Assembly: GCF_025028335.1 (NCBI RefSeq)
Contig: NZ_JAFEUW010000001.1
Location: 2,599,797-2,663,796 of the forward strand
DNA: 64,000 nt
Origin: Brachybacterium sillae
Lineage (GTDB): Bacteria > Actinomycetota > Actinomycetes > Actinomycetales > Dermabacteraceae
Reading direction: 5' to 3'
Position 1 is the stretch's first letter. Every line of letters starts with the position of its first letter. Positions 25,974 through 36,144 of the stretch are shown here, piece by piece. The translations under genes were made by a program, and so were the position numbers. The notes under the pieces are model-generated. The model was given only the letters and a program-made list of their open reading frames with translations. It was not told the origin of the DNA and made no database searches.

Positions 25974-27263
25974 ATGCGGAGTGCACCCGAGGATCCCACG
26001 ACCGACCGGCCGCATCGTCCCGCCCCGTCCGTCGGCACCGCCGCCGCGGTCGGAGCCGGGGCCTTCCTCGCCACCGGTGCCGCCCTCACCACGGCCGCGC
26101 GGGTGATGGCGCGGATGCCGCTGGTGCCGTCGACCAGTCCGCTGGCCGCTCCTGACCTCGAGGTGGTCGCCGCCGGTGCCGACGCTCTCGTGCTGCGCGA
26201 GAGCGTGGAGGCCGCGCGTCCGGGGGTGCTCGCCCTGCGGCAGGACGGCGGGTCCGTGCACGTGCGGCTGGGTGAGATCGCAGAGCGCCCCGCCGAAGAC
26301 CTGGTGCGCCGGCCGCTGCTGGCGCAGGACACCCCCCGCCCCGCCCATGCCGGCCCCGCCCACAGCAACGGTTTCTTCTGGGCCGGGGATCCGCGCTCCG
26401 CGCACGGCCTGGAGTTCCAGGAGATCGACGTGCACAGCCCCGTCGGGCCGATGCCTGCCTGGCTGGTGCCCGCCGGTGACGGCGCCCGCTGGGCTGTCTT
26501 GGTGCACGGACACGGCGCCACCCGCGGGGAGGGCCTGCGGTCTCTGCCGCTGTTGCATGCCCTCGGGATCACCGCCCTGGTGATCACCTATCGCAACGAC
26601 CTCGGCGCCCCGCCGTCCGTGGACCGTCTGCACCACCTGGGCTCGGCCGAATGGGAGGACTGCTCCGCCGCGATCGAGGCCGCCCTGGAGCGGGGAGCCC
26701 GGTCGGTGGTGCTGATGGGCTGGTCCATGGGCGGCGGCATCGCCCTGCGCACCGCCCGGCTGTCCCCGCACCGGGACCGCATCGAGGCCTTGGTCCTGGA
26801 CTCCCCGGCGATCGACTGGCGACAGATCCTCCAGCACCATGCGGCGCAGGTGCGGGCACCGCACGCGGTGCGGCGCGGCGCCATGTGGATGATGGGCTCC
26901 GTCGCCGGAGCGCGGATGGTGCAACTGCATGACCCCATCGCGCTGCATGAGATGACGGTGGAGACATACCGGGAGAGCCTCGCGCAGCCGACGCTGCTGC
27001 TGCACGCCGGAGCCGACACGACGGTGCCGCTAGACGCCTCCCGGCGCCTCGCCGACGCTCGCCCCGACCTCGTGGAGTACCACGAGGTCGACGGTGCCAC
27101 CCACACCCGGGAGTGGAACGTCGATCCGGCGGTGTGGGAACGCACCGTCGCCCGGTTCCTCATCGAGCATCTGCAGCTTCCCGTCGATCCGCAGTCCCTC
27201 CCGCTGCCGGTGCGGGATCCCGCGGCCGCGCCGCAGGAGGGTGCGACCGGTCGACGGCTCTGA
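25974..27263 (+). CDS. Alpha/beta-fold hydrolase
   Basis: 429 residues. A weak N-terminal hydrophobic segment (AAAVGAGAFLATGAALTTAA, residues about 23-42) may anchor it. The hydrolase domain starts near residue 150: oxyanion strand WAVLVHGHGATRGE, nucleophile elbow LMGWSMGGGIA, acid in LLHAGADTTVPLD and His in VDGATHTREWNVD, so the triad looks complete. Substrate unknown. ATG 25974 is preferred over in-frame upstream starts because it follows TAGGAT by 7 nt. Confidence 0.82.
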   Translation: MRSAPEDPTTDRPHRPAPSVGTAAAVGAGAFLATGAALTTAARVMARMPLVPSTSPLAAPDLEVVAAGADALVLRESVEAARPGVLALRQDGGSVHVRLGEIAERPAEDLVRRPLLAQDTPRPAHAGPAHSNGFFWAGDPRSAHGLEFQEIDVHSPVGPMPAWLVPAGDGARWAVLVHGHGATRGEGLRSLPLLHALGITALVITYRNDLGAPPSVDRLHHLGSAEWEDCSAAIEAALERGARSVVLMGWSMGGGIALRTARLSPHRDRIEALVLDSPAIDWRQILQHHAAQVRAPHAVRRGAMWMMGSVAGARMVQLHDPIALHEMTVETYRESLAQPTLLLHAGADTTVPLDASRRLADARPDLVEYHEVDGATHTREWNVDPAVWERTVARFLIEHLQLPVDPQSLPLPVRDPAAAPQEGATGRRL

Positions 27264-27388
27264 CCCGGAGCCCCGGAGCCTCACCCGTCGCCGGGACTGC
27301 TGCGGTGTGGTGCGACTGCTCCGGGCCTTCAGGCCACCCTGGATCGTCGCGGCGCAGTCGAGTCGCTGCGAGGATCCGGTACCCGGGG

Positions 27389-28132
27389 TCAGATGCGCCG
27401 GTACCGGGTGAGGGTCGCGTGATCGCCGACGATGAGGGACTGCAGCGCCCAGTCCTGCTCGTGCAGGGGGCCGTCGAGCACTCGCGGGGACGGCCCACCC
27501 ACGGTCCGGTGGGACACCGAGAAGCACAGTTCGTCGACCAGACCGGCGGCGACGAACGCGGCGAGGGTGCTGGGGCCGCCCTCGATCTGGATGCCCCGGT
27601 GCCCACGGTCCGTCAGCCCCCGCAGGATCTCCTCGGGGGTGTCGGCCACGATCACCTGGTCCGTCGGCAGACCGCTCGCGGCGGTCGCCTCGCGGGCGCT
27701 GTCCCGGCCCGTCACCAGGAACGTCGGCCAGTCCGCCCGCACCACCTCGGGCAGGTTCCCGGAACGGGAGAGCACCGCGAGCGCCGGATGATCCCGGCCA
27801 CCGGGTCGCAGCGAGGTCCCCTCCCGCAGGGACCGCCGTCCGAGGGGCCGGCGGTACTCCTCCGCGCGCACCGTCCCGGCGCCCACCACCACCACGTCGA
27901 TCAGGGCGCGCAGCACCCCGAAGGCGAAGGAGTCATCAGGGTTGTGCAGCGATCCGCTCGTGCCGTCGGCCCCGGCGATCGCGCCATCGACGGTGGTGTT
28001 CATCATCGCCCGCACGGTCACCCGGTCCGACGGCAGGGCGTACAGCTCGGCGAGAGCTACCGCGCCCGCATCGTCGGGTGTCACGGACACGGGTGAGGGG
28101 ACGGGGCGGGCGTCGCGCCACAGCACATGCAT
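27389..28132 (-). CDS. Pyrimidine reductase family protein (RibD C-terminal/DHFR-like)
   Basis: 247 residues with a RibD_C dihydrofolate-reductase-like fold. Seen: VRAMMNTTVDGAIAGADGTS (substrate strand), LRALIDVVVVGAGTVRAEEY (NADPH-binding loop), and GIQIEGGPSTLAAFVAAGLV, the family's conserved GGP motif. It probably reduces a pyrimidine or flavin-related intermediate, but it lacks the RibD deaminase half, so a riboflavin role is unproven. ATG 28132 follows GAGGAGCC. It converges on the hydrolase at 25974. Confidence 0.8.
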   Translation of the reverse strand: MHVLWRDARPVPSPVSVTPDDAGAVALAELYALPSDRVTVRAMMNTTVDGAIAGADGTSGSLHNPDDSFAFGVLRALIDVVVVGAGTVRAEEYRRPLGRRSLREGTSLRPGGRDHPALAVLSRSGNLPEVVRADWPTFLVTGRDSAREATAASGLPTDQVIVADTPEEILRGLTDRGHRGIQIEGGPSTLAAFVAAGLVDELCFSVSHRTVGGPSPRVLDGPLHEQDWALQSLIVGDHATLTRYRRI

Positions 28133-28263
28133 GGGGCTGGCTCCTCGGTGTTGACAGAAGGGGCACCCGGACGGTGCTCCCGGGCGCGCCCCCGATCATG
28201 CCGCATCGTGCGGCGTGTCCGGTCCGCATCCCGACGCGGCATCGGCCCGGAGGAGGGGGTCGA

Positions 28264-28269
28264 TAGGAT
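28264..28269 (+). promoter_or_regulatory. -10 box of leaderless zapE promoter
   Basis: TAGGAT, 6 nt before GTG 28276. Confidence 0.5.
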
Positions 28270-28275
28270 CGCCCG

Positions 28276-29292
28276 GTGACCGACGCCCTGGCCGACCGCC
28301 GCCCCGACCCGTCCCTCGATCGCCTCCTCGGTGACCTGGTGCCGCCGCCGCGGTTCGCCGACGCCCGCCTCGAGACCTACCGGCCGGACCCCGACTTCCC
28401 CTCCCAGCAGGAGGCGAAGGACCGCATCGCCGCATTCGCCGCAGGCCTGGGCCGCTCGACCGGTGGCGGGCTGCGCGGCATGTTCCGCCGCCGCCCGGAG
28501 ACCGCCCGTGGGCTCTACCTCGACGGCGGGTTCGGCGTCGGCAAGACCCACCTGCTGGCCTCCCTGTTCCACCTGGCCCCGGGCCACCGGGTGTACGGGA
28601 CCTTCGTGGAGTACACCCACCTGGTGGGCGCTCTCGGGTTCCAGCGCGCCACCGACCTGCTGGGGGAGAGCACCCTGGTGTGCATCGACGAGTTCGAGCT
28701 CGACGATCCCGGGGACACCCTGCTCATGACCCGCCTCATCCGGGAGCTGTCCGACCGGGGTGTCGCCGTGGTGGCCACCTCGAACACCCTCCCGGATGCC
28801 CTGGGGGAGGGGCGGTTCGCGGCCCAGGATTTCCTGCGGGAGATCCAGGCCATGGCCGACCGCTTCGAGGTGATCCGCATCGACGGCCACGACTACCGCC
28901 GACGCGACGGCGACGTGCACGCCCCCTCCCTCGACGACGATCAGGTGCGTGCCCATGCCGAGGCCACCCCGGGGGCGACCCTCGACCGTTTCGACACCCT
29001 GCTGGAGCACCTCACCCAGGTGCATCCCTCCCGGTACGGGGCGTTGATCGACGACGTCAGCAGCGCCCACCTGCTCGGGGTGCGCACCCTGGACGACCAC
29101 CACAATGCGTTGCGGCTGGTGGTTCTGGTGGACCGTCTGTACGACCGGGAGGTACCGGTGCTGGCCTCCGGGGTCGACGTCGCGCAGCTGTACACCCCGG
29201 AGCTGCTCGCCAGCGGCTACCGGAAGAAGTACTACCGTTCGCTGTCGCGCCTGAGCTCCCTGGTGCGCGACGGCGCGTCGCTGATCGGCTGA
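28276..29292 (+). CDS. zapE: Cell division protein ZapE (AFG1-like ATPase)
   Basis: 338-residue AAA+ ATPase of the ZapE/LACE1 family, linked to Z-ring behaviour and oxidative conditions in Escherichia coli. Walker A GGFGVGKTHLLASLFH, Walker B TLVCIDEFELDDPGDTL, sensor VAVVATSNTLPDALGEGRF, and the family C-terminus YRKKYYRSLSRLSSL. GTG 28276 follows TAGGAT by 6 nt, giving a leaderless start. It converges on treZ. Confidence 0.88.
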   Translation: MTDALADRRPDPSLDRLLGDLVPPPRFADARLETYRPDPDFPSQQEAKDRIAAFAAGLGRSTGGGLRGMFRRRPETARGLYLDGGFGVGKTHLLASLFHLAPGHRVYGTFVEYTHLVGALGFQRATDLLGESTLVCIDEFELDDPGDTLLMTRLIRELSDRGVAVVATSNTLPDALGEGRFAAQDFLREIQAMADRFEVIRIDGHDYRRRDGDVHAPSLDDDQVRAHAEATPGATLDRFDTLLEHLTQVHPSRYGALIDDVSSAHLLGVRTLDDHHNALRLVVLVDRLYDREVPVLASGVDVAQLYTPELLASGYRKKYYRSLSRLSSLVRDGASLIG

Positions 29293-29343
29293 TTCCGCGC
29301 CCGCGGCGCGCTCGCCGCTCTCCGGACCCCGCCGCCCCGGTGC

Positions 29344-31137
29344 TCAGCGCCGGACGACGACCGCGCCGGGCCCGTCCAGCTCGTGTCCGCTGCCGCCGCC
29401 GAAGCGGGCGAGCACCTCACCCTCCGGGGCGCGGACGGTGCCGTCCCCGCGATGCGCGAGGACGGTGATCCCGGTCTCCGCCCCGTCGGCGGCGTCGCGG
29501 TGCAGCAGCACCGTCTCCTCGTTGCGGGCCTCCACCCGCACCCGGCCCAGCGCCGGGTCACGCAGTGCGGGCACCTCATGGCGCAGCCGGAGCAGGGTCC
29601 GATACCAGTCGAGCATCGCCGCGTGCTCCGGGTCCTCCCGCTCCTCCCAGCGCAGGATCGAGGCGGTGAAGGTCGAGGCCGCCTGCGGATCCGGCACCGG
29701 ATCCGACCAGCCCATCGCCGCGAACTCCTCGATCCGGCCGCGGGTGATGAACGGCCCGAGGTCCTCATCATGGTCGGTGAAGTAGGTGAACGGGGTGGAG
29801 GCCGCCCATTCCTCCCCCATGAACAGCATCGGCGTGGCGGCGCCCAGCAGGATCAGCGCGGCCCCGGCGGCGTGCGCACCGGCGGGCAGTCGGTGGTGCA
29901 CCCGGTCGCCGGCGGCGCGGTTGCCCACCTGGTCGTGGTCCTGCAGGAACGCGACGAAGGAATGGGCGTCGTAGAGCGACGAGGCCGGATCCACCGGGGC
30001 ACCCCACAGCCGATCCCGGAACGTGGAGAAACTGCCGTCGTGTTCGAACATCCGTGTGAGCGTGCGCTTCAGCACCCGCGTGGAGCCGAAGTCCACGTAG
30101 TAGCCGGCGCGCTCGCCGCTGATCCACGCGTGCACAGCATGGTGGATGTCATCGGCCCACTGCATGTCCATGCCGAGACCGCCCTCGGTGGTCGGCGTGA
30201 CGGTGCGGGGGTCATTGCGGTCGGATTCGGCGATCAGCCGCAAAGGTCGGCTGACCTCCTGCGACCACGTGGCCACCGCGTCGGACATCTCGGCGAGCAG
30301 ATGGCGCGGGGAGTCGTCGCGCAATTCGTGCACCGCATCGAGCCGCAGCCCGTCCAGGCCGCGCTCCACCAGCCACTGCCGCACACTCGCCAGCAGGAAC
30401 GCCCGCACCTGATCGGAGCCGTCCTGGTCGAGGTTCACCGCCGGCCCCCACGGGGTCTCATGGGCGGTGGTGAAGTACGGGCCGATCAGCCCCAGATAGT
30501 TGCCGGAGGGCCCCAGGTGGTTGTGCACCACGTCGAGGATCACTGCGAGACCCCGCTGGTGCGCGGCGGTGACGAAACGCGCGAAGGCCTCCGGGCCGCC
30601 GTACGCGTCGTGTACGGAGAACAGGCCGACGCCGTCGTATCCCCAGCCGCGGTCCCCGGGGAACGCCGCCACCGGCATCACCTCGACCGCACCGATCCCG
30701 AGGTCGACCAGATCGTCGAGCCGGTCGATGGCGGAGTCGAAGGTGCCGCCGCGGCCGTCCGGCCCCGGGGTGAAGGTGCCGATGTGCAGCTCGTACAGCA
30801 CCCGGTCGCGTACGTCGGCTCCGGTCCAGCCGCTGCGGTCCCGCAGGGTGTCGGGGTCCACCCAGCGGCTGGGGCCGTGGACCCCGCCGGGTTGGTGCAG
30901 GGAGCGGGGGTCGGGCAGCCACAGGCCGTCCCCGTCGAGGCGGAAGGCGTACAGGTCGTCGGGCTGCGGCCGCGGGTCCTCGAGTTCGAACCAGCCGTCG
31001 CTGCTGCGGGTGAGCTCGTGGACACGCACCGCGTCTGCGCGCTCCAGACGCAGCTCGACACGGCGGGCCTGAGGCGCCCACAGGGCGTAGCGCTCCCGGT
31101 CGGCGTGCCGGTCGATGGCGGGGGAGAGGTCGCTCAT
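29344..31137 (-). CDS. treZ: Malto-oligosyltrehalose trehalohydrolase
   Basis: Releases trehalose from maltooligosyl-trehalose made by TreY. 597 residues: an N-terminal CBM48-like domain (YALWAPQARRVELRLERA), then a GH13 barrel with VILDVVHNHLGPSGNYLG, nucleophile Asp in LRLDAVHELRDD, acid Glu in LIAESDRND and Asp in FLQDHDQVGNRA, plus GEEWAASTPF typical of TreZ. ATG 31137 overlaps the treY stop (ATGA), so the two are translationally coupled. Confidence 0.95.
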   Translation of the reverse strand: MSDLSPAIDRHADRERYALWAPQARRVELRLERADAVRVHELTRSSDGWFELEDPRPQPDDLYAFRLDGDGLWLPDPRSLHQPGGVHGPSRWVDPDTLRDRSGWTGADVRDRVLYELHIGTFTPGPDGRGGTFDSAIDRLDDLVDLGIGAVEVMPVAAFPGDRGWGYDGVGLFSVHDAYGGPEAFARFVTAAHQRGLAVILDVVHNHLGPSGNYLGLIGPYFTTAHETPWGPAVNLDQDGSDQVRAFLLASVRQWLVERGLDGLRLDAVHELRDDSPRHLLAEMSDAVATWSQEVSRPLRLIAESDRNDPRTVTPTTEGGLGMDMQWADDIHHAVHAWISGERAGYYVDFGSTRVLKRTLTRMFEHDGSFSTFRDRLWGAPVDPASSLYDAHSFVAFLQDHDQVGNRAAGDRVHHRLPAGAHAAGAALILLGAATPMLFMGEEWAASTPFTYFTDHDEDLGPFITRGRIEEFAAMGWSDPVPDPQAASTFTASILRWEEREDPEHAAMLDWYRTLLRLRHEVPALRDPALGRVRVEARNEETVLLHRDAADGAETGITVLAHRGDGTVRAPEGEVLARFGGGSGHELDGPGAVVVRR

Positions 31138-33710
31138 CGGTCGGTCTCCTTCTGCCCTGCAGCCACCTGCTCAGAGGCCTCCAGACGGTCGGCCAGCCCG
31201 GGGCGGACCAGCAGAGCCACCGGCCAGGTGGTCAGCAGGGACGCCAGGGGCGCGCTGCCACCGGTGACGTCGGCGCCGGAGAGCAGATCCACCCACGGGC
31301 CCTCCGGCAGCACCACGGCGGCCTCATCCCAGCCGCCACGGGCGGCGAGCGTGAGCGGGTGGCGGGTGGCCAGAGCCACGACCTCCACCGGGGCGTCCCC
31401 GCGGGAGCGCCCGAACGCCACCGCATGCCCGGTGGTGGTCGGCACGGGGGAGTACCCGGCGCCGCGCCCCTGGAACAGCTCCGGCACGGAGCGGCGCAGG
31501 TGGAGGGCCTGGCGGGTCACCCACAGCTTCTCCTCTGCCACGCCCGTCGGGCGGGCACCGTCGGTCAGTCGCTGCAGCATCCGGGCGCGGGCGTCGTGGT
31601 CCACGGGGCGCCGGTTGTCGGGGTCGACCAGGGACAGGTCGACGGTCTCATTGCCCTGGTAGATGTCGGGCACGCCCGGCATCAGCAGCTGCACGAGCTT
31701 CTGCCCCAGGATCGCGGCGCGCTGCGAGGGCAGGGTGCGGCGGGTCCATTCGGTGAGGATGTCCTGGACCTCCTCGGAGGCGAGGGCCGCCGCCCCGAGC
31801 TCCTGCACCGCGGACTCGTATTCGGCGTCCTGCTCGGTCCACGTGGTGTGACTCTTGGCCTCCCGCATCGCCTTGGTGAGGTAGCCCTCCAGCCGCTCCG
31901 GGGAGATCCGCGGCTCCTCGCTGCCCGGCAGATCCCAGGTGCCGGCGAGGGTCTGCCACAGCAGCAGCTCGACGGGACCGTCGACCCGCGGGCTGCGATG
32001 CTCGGCAGTGGCGCGGCGCAGGGCCCGCACGGTCTGCGCCCAGATCTCCGGGGCCTCCGTCAACGCCGTCAGCCGTGCCCGCACGTCCTCGCTGCGCTTG
32101 GTGTCATGCGTCGACAGCGTGGTCAGGGAATCGGGGAAGGTGCGCACCATGGAGCGGCAGTGCTCGTGCAGGTCGTCGGGCTCGACACCGATGCGGTCGG
32201 CGTCCGCCCCCACCTCCGTCACCGGCAGGAACCGCGTGTACCGGTAAAAGGCGGTGTCCTCGAGAGCCTTGGCGTGCACCGGCCCGCAGGTCTGCGCGAA
32301 GCGGATGATGAACTCGCGGCGCTCCGCCGCCAGCGTCCGCCCGGCACTGCCGACCTCGTCACCACACGCCAGGGCCAGGACGATGTCGAGAGCTGCCAGG
32401 GTGTCCTCGTCGGCGTCGAACTCCTGGGCCGCACGGGCAGCGGCGTGCTCCAGCACCGCCCGCTCGGACCCGGGGGCCGGCTCACCGGGCACCACGTAGG
32501 CGCGATACCGGTCCATCTGACTGAGCATCCCCACCACGGCGCGGAAGATGTTCCGGCGGGTGGTGTCGCGCAGTCGGATGTCCTCCTGGCAGATGCGATG
32601 CGCGAGCGTGGTGAGTCGCTCGACCTCCGCCCACAGACTGGTGGTGACGATCTCCCGAGTGGACTGCGCGGCGATCTCCTCGAAGGGCCGCAGGTCCCCG
32701 GTGACCTCTTGCCACAGGTGCGTCAGCGGCAGCGCGCCGCGCGCGTCCTGGAACACCCCGCCGATGCGCCACAGGGCGTCGTACCCGGTGGTGCCGGCGC
32801 AGGGGAAATCACCGGGCAGGCGCTCATCACCTTCGAGGATCTTCTCCACCACGGTCCAGGCGCCGCCGGTGGCCTCGGAAAGGTCCCGCAGGTACCCGCG
32901 GGGGTCGGCCAGGCCGTCGGGGTGGTCGATGCGGTAGCCGTCGATCACGCCCTCACGCTGCAGCCGCAGGTACGTCGCGTGGGTGGCGGTGAACACCTCC
33001 GGGTCCTCCACCCGCACCGCAGCGAGGGTGTCGACATCGAAGAACCGGCGGTAGTTCAGCTCATCGGCGGCGACCTTCCAGTGCGCCAGGCGCCACCACT
33101 GCCGCTCCAGCAGATCCACCAGGCCCAGATGCTCGGTGCCCGCAGCGACCGGCACCACGTGGTCGTAGTACCTCACGACGCGTTCGCGGACGGTGGTGCC
33201 GTCGGGCTGCGGCACATCGATCTCGGTGACCTCCAGCTCGCCGTCGGCGAGGACCGCGCCGATCGGGCGGCCCAGCACGGGGATCAGGACGGAACGCTCG
33301 GCGCCGGCGTCGATGTCGAACCACGCCGCGTACGGGGAGGCGGGGCCGTCGCGCAGCACAGACCACAGGGCGTGGTTGTGCCAGATGGGGGTGGGGATCG
33401 CCATGTGGTTGGGGACCACATCGACGATCACGGCCATCCCGTGGGCGTGGGCAGCGTCGGCCAGCTGGCGCAGTCCCTCCTCGCCGCCGAACTCGCGGCT
33501 GATGCGGGAATGGTCGACCACGTCGTAACCGTGCGTGGAACCGGGGGCGGCTTCCAGCACGGGGGAGCAGAACACGGCGCCGACACCCAGGTCCGCCAGT
33601 CGCGGGATCTGCGCGGCGGCGTCCTGGAAGGTGAAGCCGCCGTGGATCTGCAGACGGTAGGTGCTGGTGGGGACGGTCTGTCGGGTGGTGTGGGGGGCGG
33701 TGGGAGTCAC
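31134..33710 (-). CDS. treY: Malto-oligosyltrehalose synthase
   Basis: Isomerises the reducing end of maltodextrins to an alpha,alpha-1,1 link. 858 residues with TreY-specific blocks: PTSTYRLQIHGGFTFQDAA, AVIVDVVPNHMAIPTP, the nucleophile region VIDGYRIDHPDGLADPRGYL, VVEKILEGDERLP with the acid Glu, LSTHDTKRSEDVRARL and VPDIYQGNE near the end. GTG 33710 follows GGAGCGCCC. It lies between glgX and treZ in one orientation, forming the TreYZ trehalose route from glycogen. Confidence 0.95.
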   Translation of the reverse strand: MTPTAPHTTRQTVPTSTYRLQIHGGFTFQDAAAQIPRLADLGVGAVFCSPVLEAAPGSTHGYDVVDHSRISREFGGEEGLRQLADAAHAHGMAVIVDVVPNHMAIPTPIWHNHALWSVLRDGPASPYAAWFDIDAGAERSVLIPVLGRPIGAVLADGELEVTEIDVPQPDGTTVRERVVRYYDHVVPVAAGTEHLGLVDLLERQWWRLAHWKVAADELNYRRFFDVDTLAAVRVEDPEVFTATHATYLRLQREGVIDGYRIDHPDGLADPRGYLRDLSEATGGAWTVVEKILEGDERLPGDFPCAGTTGYDALWRIGGVFQDARGALPLTHLWQEVTGDLRPFEEIAAQSTREIVTTSLWAEVERLTTLAHRICQEDIRLRDTTRRNIFRAVVGMLSQMDRYRAYVVPGEPAPGSERAVLEHAAARAAQEFDADEDTLAALDIVLALACGDEVGSAGRTLAAERREFIIRFAQTCGPVHAKALEDTAFYRYTRFLPVTEVGADADRIGVEPDDLHEHCRSMVRTFPDSLTTLSTHDTKRSEDVRARLTALTEAPEIWAQTVRALRRATAEHRSPRVDGPVELLLWQTLAGTWDLPGSEEPRISPERLEGYLTKAMREAKSHTTWTEQDAEYESAVQELGAAALASEEVQDILTEWTRRTLPSQRAAILGQKLVQLLMPGVPDIYQGNETVDLSLVDPDNRRPVDHDARARMLQRLTDGARPTGVAEEKLWVTRQALHLRRSVPELFQGRGAGYSPVPTTTGHAVAFGRSRGDAPVEVVALATRHPLTLAARGGWDEAAVVLPEGPWVDLLSGADVTGGSAPLASLLTTWPVALLVRPGLADRLEASEQVAAGQKETDR

Positions 33711-33843
33711 GGGCGCTCCTGCTCCTGGACGGATCGGGGACGGACGAGCCGGGGAGTCGACGCTGACGTGATCGGCACTGCGGGGGCCGCGGGGGCGACC
33801 GGATCGGTGAGGGGAGGGGCCGGGGGGGCCGGAGTGGCCCGGC

Positions 33844-33878
33844 CGGGCGGGGCGGTCACCGCGGGGGTGACCGCCCCG
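33844..33878 (-). terminator. Hairpin after glgX
   Basis: Perfect 15-bp stem GGCGGGGCGGTCACC with a 5-nt loop, 8 bp past the glgX stop on its strand. No T-run. It would separate glgX from treYZ at least partly. The 130 bp between it and treY holds no gene. Confidence 0.65.
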
Positions 33879-33885
33879 CCACGAT

Positions 33886-36051
33886 TCAGGCGAGGGTTCG
33901 CTGGGTGTGTGTTCCGAACTCCTCGGTGGTGGCCTCGTCGGTCAGTGGCGGACGACCGAGGATCAGCAGCGAATGCGGTTCCCGGGTGAGAGTGGTGCCG
34001 GCGGCGACCTGGTCGTCGATCTCCAGCGAGGACCCGGTGCCCTCCAGCACCGTCCAGGTCTCGCCGTACTCCGCCGGCGGCAGGGTGAAGTCCACCCCGT
34101 TGCCGCTGGCGTTGAACAGCACCAGACCGGATCCATCGACGATCCGCTGGCCGCGGGTGTCCGGCTCGGGGATGGCGTCACCGTTGAGGAACAGCATGAG
34201 GCACTTGTTGTTCGGATCCGACCAGTCACCGTTCTCCATCGGCTCCCCGTCGGTGCCGAGCCATGCCACATCAGGCAGCGTCGAGGGCGAGTCCTCCCGC
34301 GGGGCGCCCTGCAGGAAGCGGCGGCGGCGAAGGATGGGGTGCTTGCGCCGCAGACGGATCATGCGGCGGGTGAAGTCCAGCATCTCCTGCTGCTCCTCAC
34401 CCATCTCCCAGTCCATCCAGGCGATCTCGGTGTCCTGGCAGTAGGCGTTGTTGTTGCCACCCTGGGTGCGCCACATCTCGTCGCCGTACAGGACCATCGG
34501 CACACCCTGGCTGACCAGCAGCGTCGCCATGAGGTTCTTGGCTCGGCGCAGGCGCAGCTCCCGCACGCTCTGGTCGTCGGTCTCGCCCTCAGCGCCGGAG
34601 TTCCAGGAGCGGTTGTGGCTCTCGCCGTCGGCGCCGCCCTCCTGGTTGGCCTCGTTGTGGCGCTCGTTGTAGGAGACGAGGTCACGCAGAGTGAAGCCGT
34701 CGTGGGCGGTGACGAAATTGATCGACGCGATGGGAGTGCGACCGGTGTGCTCGTACAGGTCGGAGCTGCCCGCCAGACGGGAGGAGAAGTCCCCCAGCAT
34801 CCCCGGCTCGGAGCGGTGGAAGTCGCGCACCGTGTCGCGGTAGCGGCCGTTCCACTCCGACCACAGGGGCGGGAAGCCGCCGACCTGGTAGCCGCCCTCG
34901 CCGAGGTCCCACGGCTCAGCGATCAGCTTCACCTGGGAGATGATCGGGTCCTGCTGGATGATGTCGAAGAACGCCGAGAGACGGTCCACCTCGTGCAGCT
35001 CACGGGCCAGGGTGGAGGCCAGGTCGAAGCGGAATCCGTCGACATGCATCTCGGTGACCCAGTAGCGCAGCGAGTCCATGATCAGCTGCAGCACGTGCGG
35101 GGTGCGCATGAGCAGCGAGTTCCCGGTGCCGGTGGTGTCGTAGTAGTGGGACTTGTCGTCCTCCACCAGGCGGTAGTACGCGGCGTTGTCGATGCCGCGG
35201 AAGCACAGGGTGGGGCCCATGTGGTTGCCCTCGGCGGTGTGGTTGTACACCACGTCGAGGATCACCTCGATGTCCGCATCGTGCAGGTTCTTCACCATCT
35301 GCTTGAACTCCTGAACCTGCTGGCCCAGCTGCCCGGCGTGCGCGTACTCGTTGTGGGGGGCGAAGAAGCCGATGGTGTTGTAGCCCCAGTAGTTGCGCAG
35401 GCCCTTGTCCTGCAGGTGCCCGTCCTGGACGAACTGGTGCACTGGCATGAACTCCACGGCCGTGACACCCAGGGACTTCAGGTGGTCGATGATCACCGGG
35501 GAGCCCATCGCCACGTAGGTGCCGCGGATCTCCTCGTCGATGCCCGGGTGGGTCATCGTCAGGCCCTTCACGTGGGCCTCGTAGATCACGGTGTCGTGGT
35601 AGTCGTGGGCCGGCGGATGGTCGTTGCCCCAGTCGAAATAGGGGGAGACCACCACCGAATGCATGGTGTGCGCTGCGGAGTCCTCCTCATTGCGCTGGGA
35701 GGTGTCCGCGAAGTCGTAGGAGTACAGGGACGGGTGGTTGGTGGCCATCCCCTCGATCGCCTTCGCGTACGGGTCCAACAGCAGCTTGCTGGGATCGCAG
35801 CGGTGGCCGGATGCCGGGTCGTAGGGGCCGTGGACACGGAAGCCGTACCGCTGCCCGGGCTGCACCGACGGCAGGTACACGTGCCAGACGTAGGCGTCGA
35901 CCTCCGTCATTTCGATGCGCCGCTCGGTCAGGTCGTCGTCGAGCAGGCACAGCTCGACCCGTTCGGCGACCTCGGAGAAGAGGGCGAAGTTCGTCCCGGA
36001 GCCGTCGAAGGTGGCGCCGAGGGGATAGGGGTGGCCAGGCCAGATCTGCAT
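33886..36051 (-). CDS. glgX: Glycogen debranching enzyme GlgX/TreX type
   Basis: Isoamylase-type hydrolase cutting alpha-1,6 branches to give linear maltodextrins for TreY. 721 residues: CBM48 domain at the start (GHPYPLGATFDGSGTNFALF, then RYGFRVHGPYDP), GH13 barrel with ILDVVYNHTAEGNHMGP, nucleophile Asp in GFRFDLASTLARE, acid Glu in VKLIAEPWDLGEGGY and Asp in FVTAHDGFTLRDLVSYN. ATG 36051 follows TACCCT by 6 nt, a leaderless start. First gene of the trehalose cluster. Confidence 0.93.
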   Translation of the reverse strand: MQIWPGHPYPLGATFDGSGTNFALFSEVAERVELCLLDDDLTERRIEMTEVDAYVWHVYLPSVQPGQRYGFRVHGPYDPASGHRCDPSKLLLDPYAKAIEGMATNHPSLYSYDFADTSQRNEEDSAAHTMHSVVVSPYFDWGNDHPPAHDYHDTVIYEAHVKGLTMTHPGIDEEIRGTYVAMGSPVIIDHLKSLGVTAVEFMPVHQFVQDGHLQDKGLRNYWGYNTIGFFAPHNEYAHAGQLGQQVQEFKQMVKNLHDADIEVILDVVYNHTAEGNHMGPTLCFRGIDNAAYYRLVEDDKSHYYDTTGTGNSLLMRTPHVLQLIMDSLRYWVTEMHVDGFRFDLASTLARELHEVDRLSAFFDIIQQDPIISQVKLIAEPWDLGEGGYQVGGFPPLWSEWNGRYRDTVRDFHRSEPGMLGDFSSRLAGSSDLYEHTGRTPIASINFVTAHDGFTLRDLVSYNERHNEANQEGGADGESHNRSWNSGAEGETDDQSVRELRLRRAKNLMATLLVSQGVPMVLYGDEMWRTQGGNNNAYCQDTEIAWMDWEMGEEQQEMLDFTRRMIRLRRKHPILRRRRFLQGAPREDSPSTLPDVAWLGTDGEPMENGDWSDPNNKCLMLFLNGDAIPEPDTRGQRIVDGSGLVLFNASGNGVDFTLPPAEYGETWTVLEGTGSSLEIDDQVAAGTTLTREPHSLLILGRPPLTDEATTEEFGTHTQRTLA

Positions 36052-36057
36052 GTCGTC

Positions 36058-36063
36058 AGGGTA
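36058..36063 (-). promoter_or_regulatory. -10 box of leaderless glgX promoter
   Basis: Reverse complement TACCCT, 6 nt before ATG 36051. Confidence 0.45.
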
Positions 36064-36144
36064 ACGGCGCGGACGCCCCCGTCTCGGCCAGGGCCGGAGG
36101 GGGAAACATCACGGAGCGGGGGCGGCCGAGTGGTCGGATGTGCA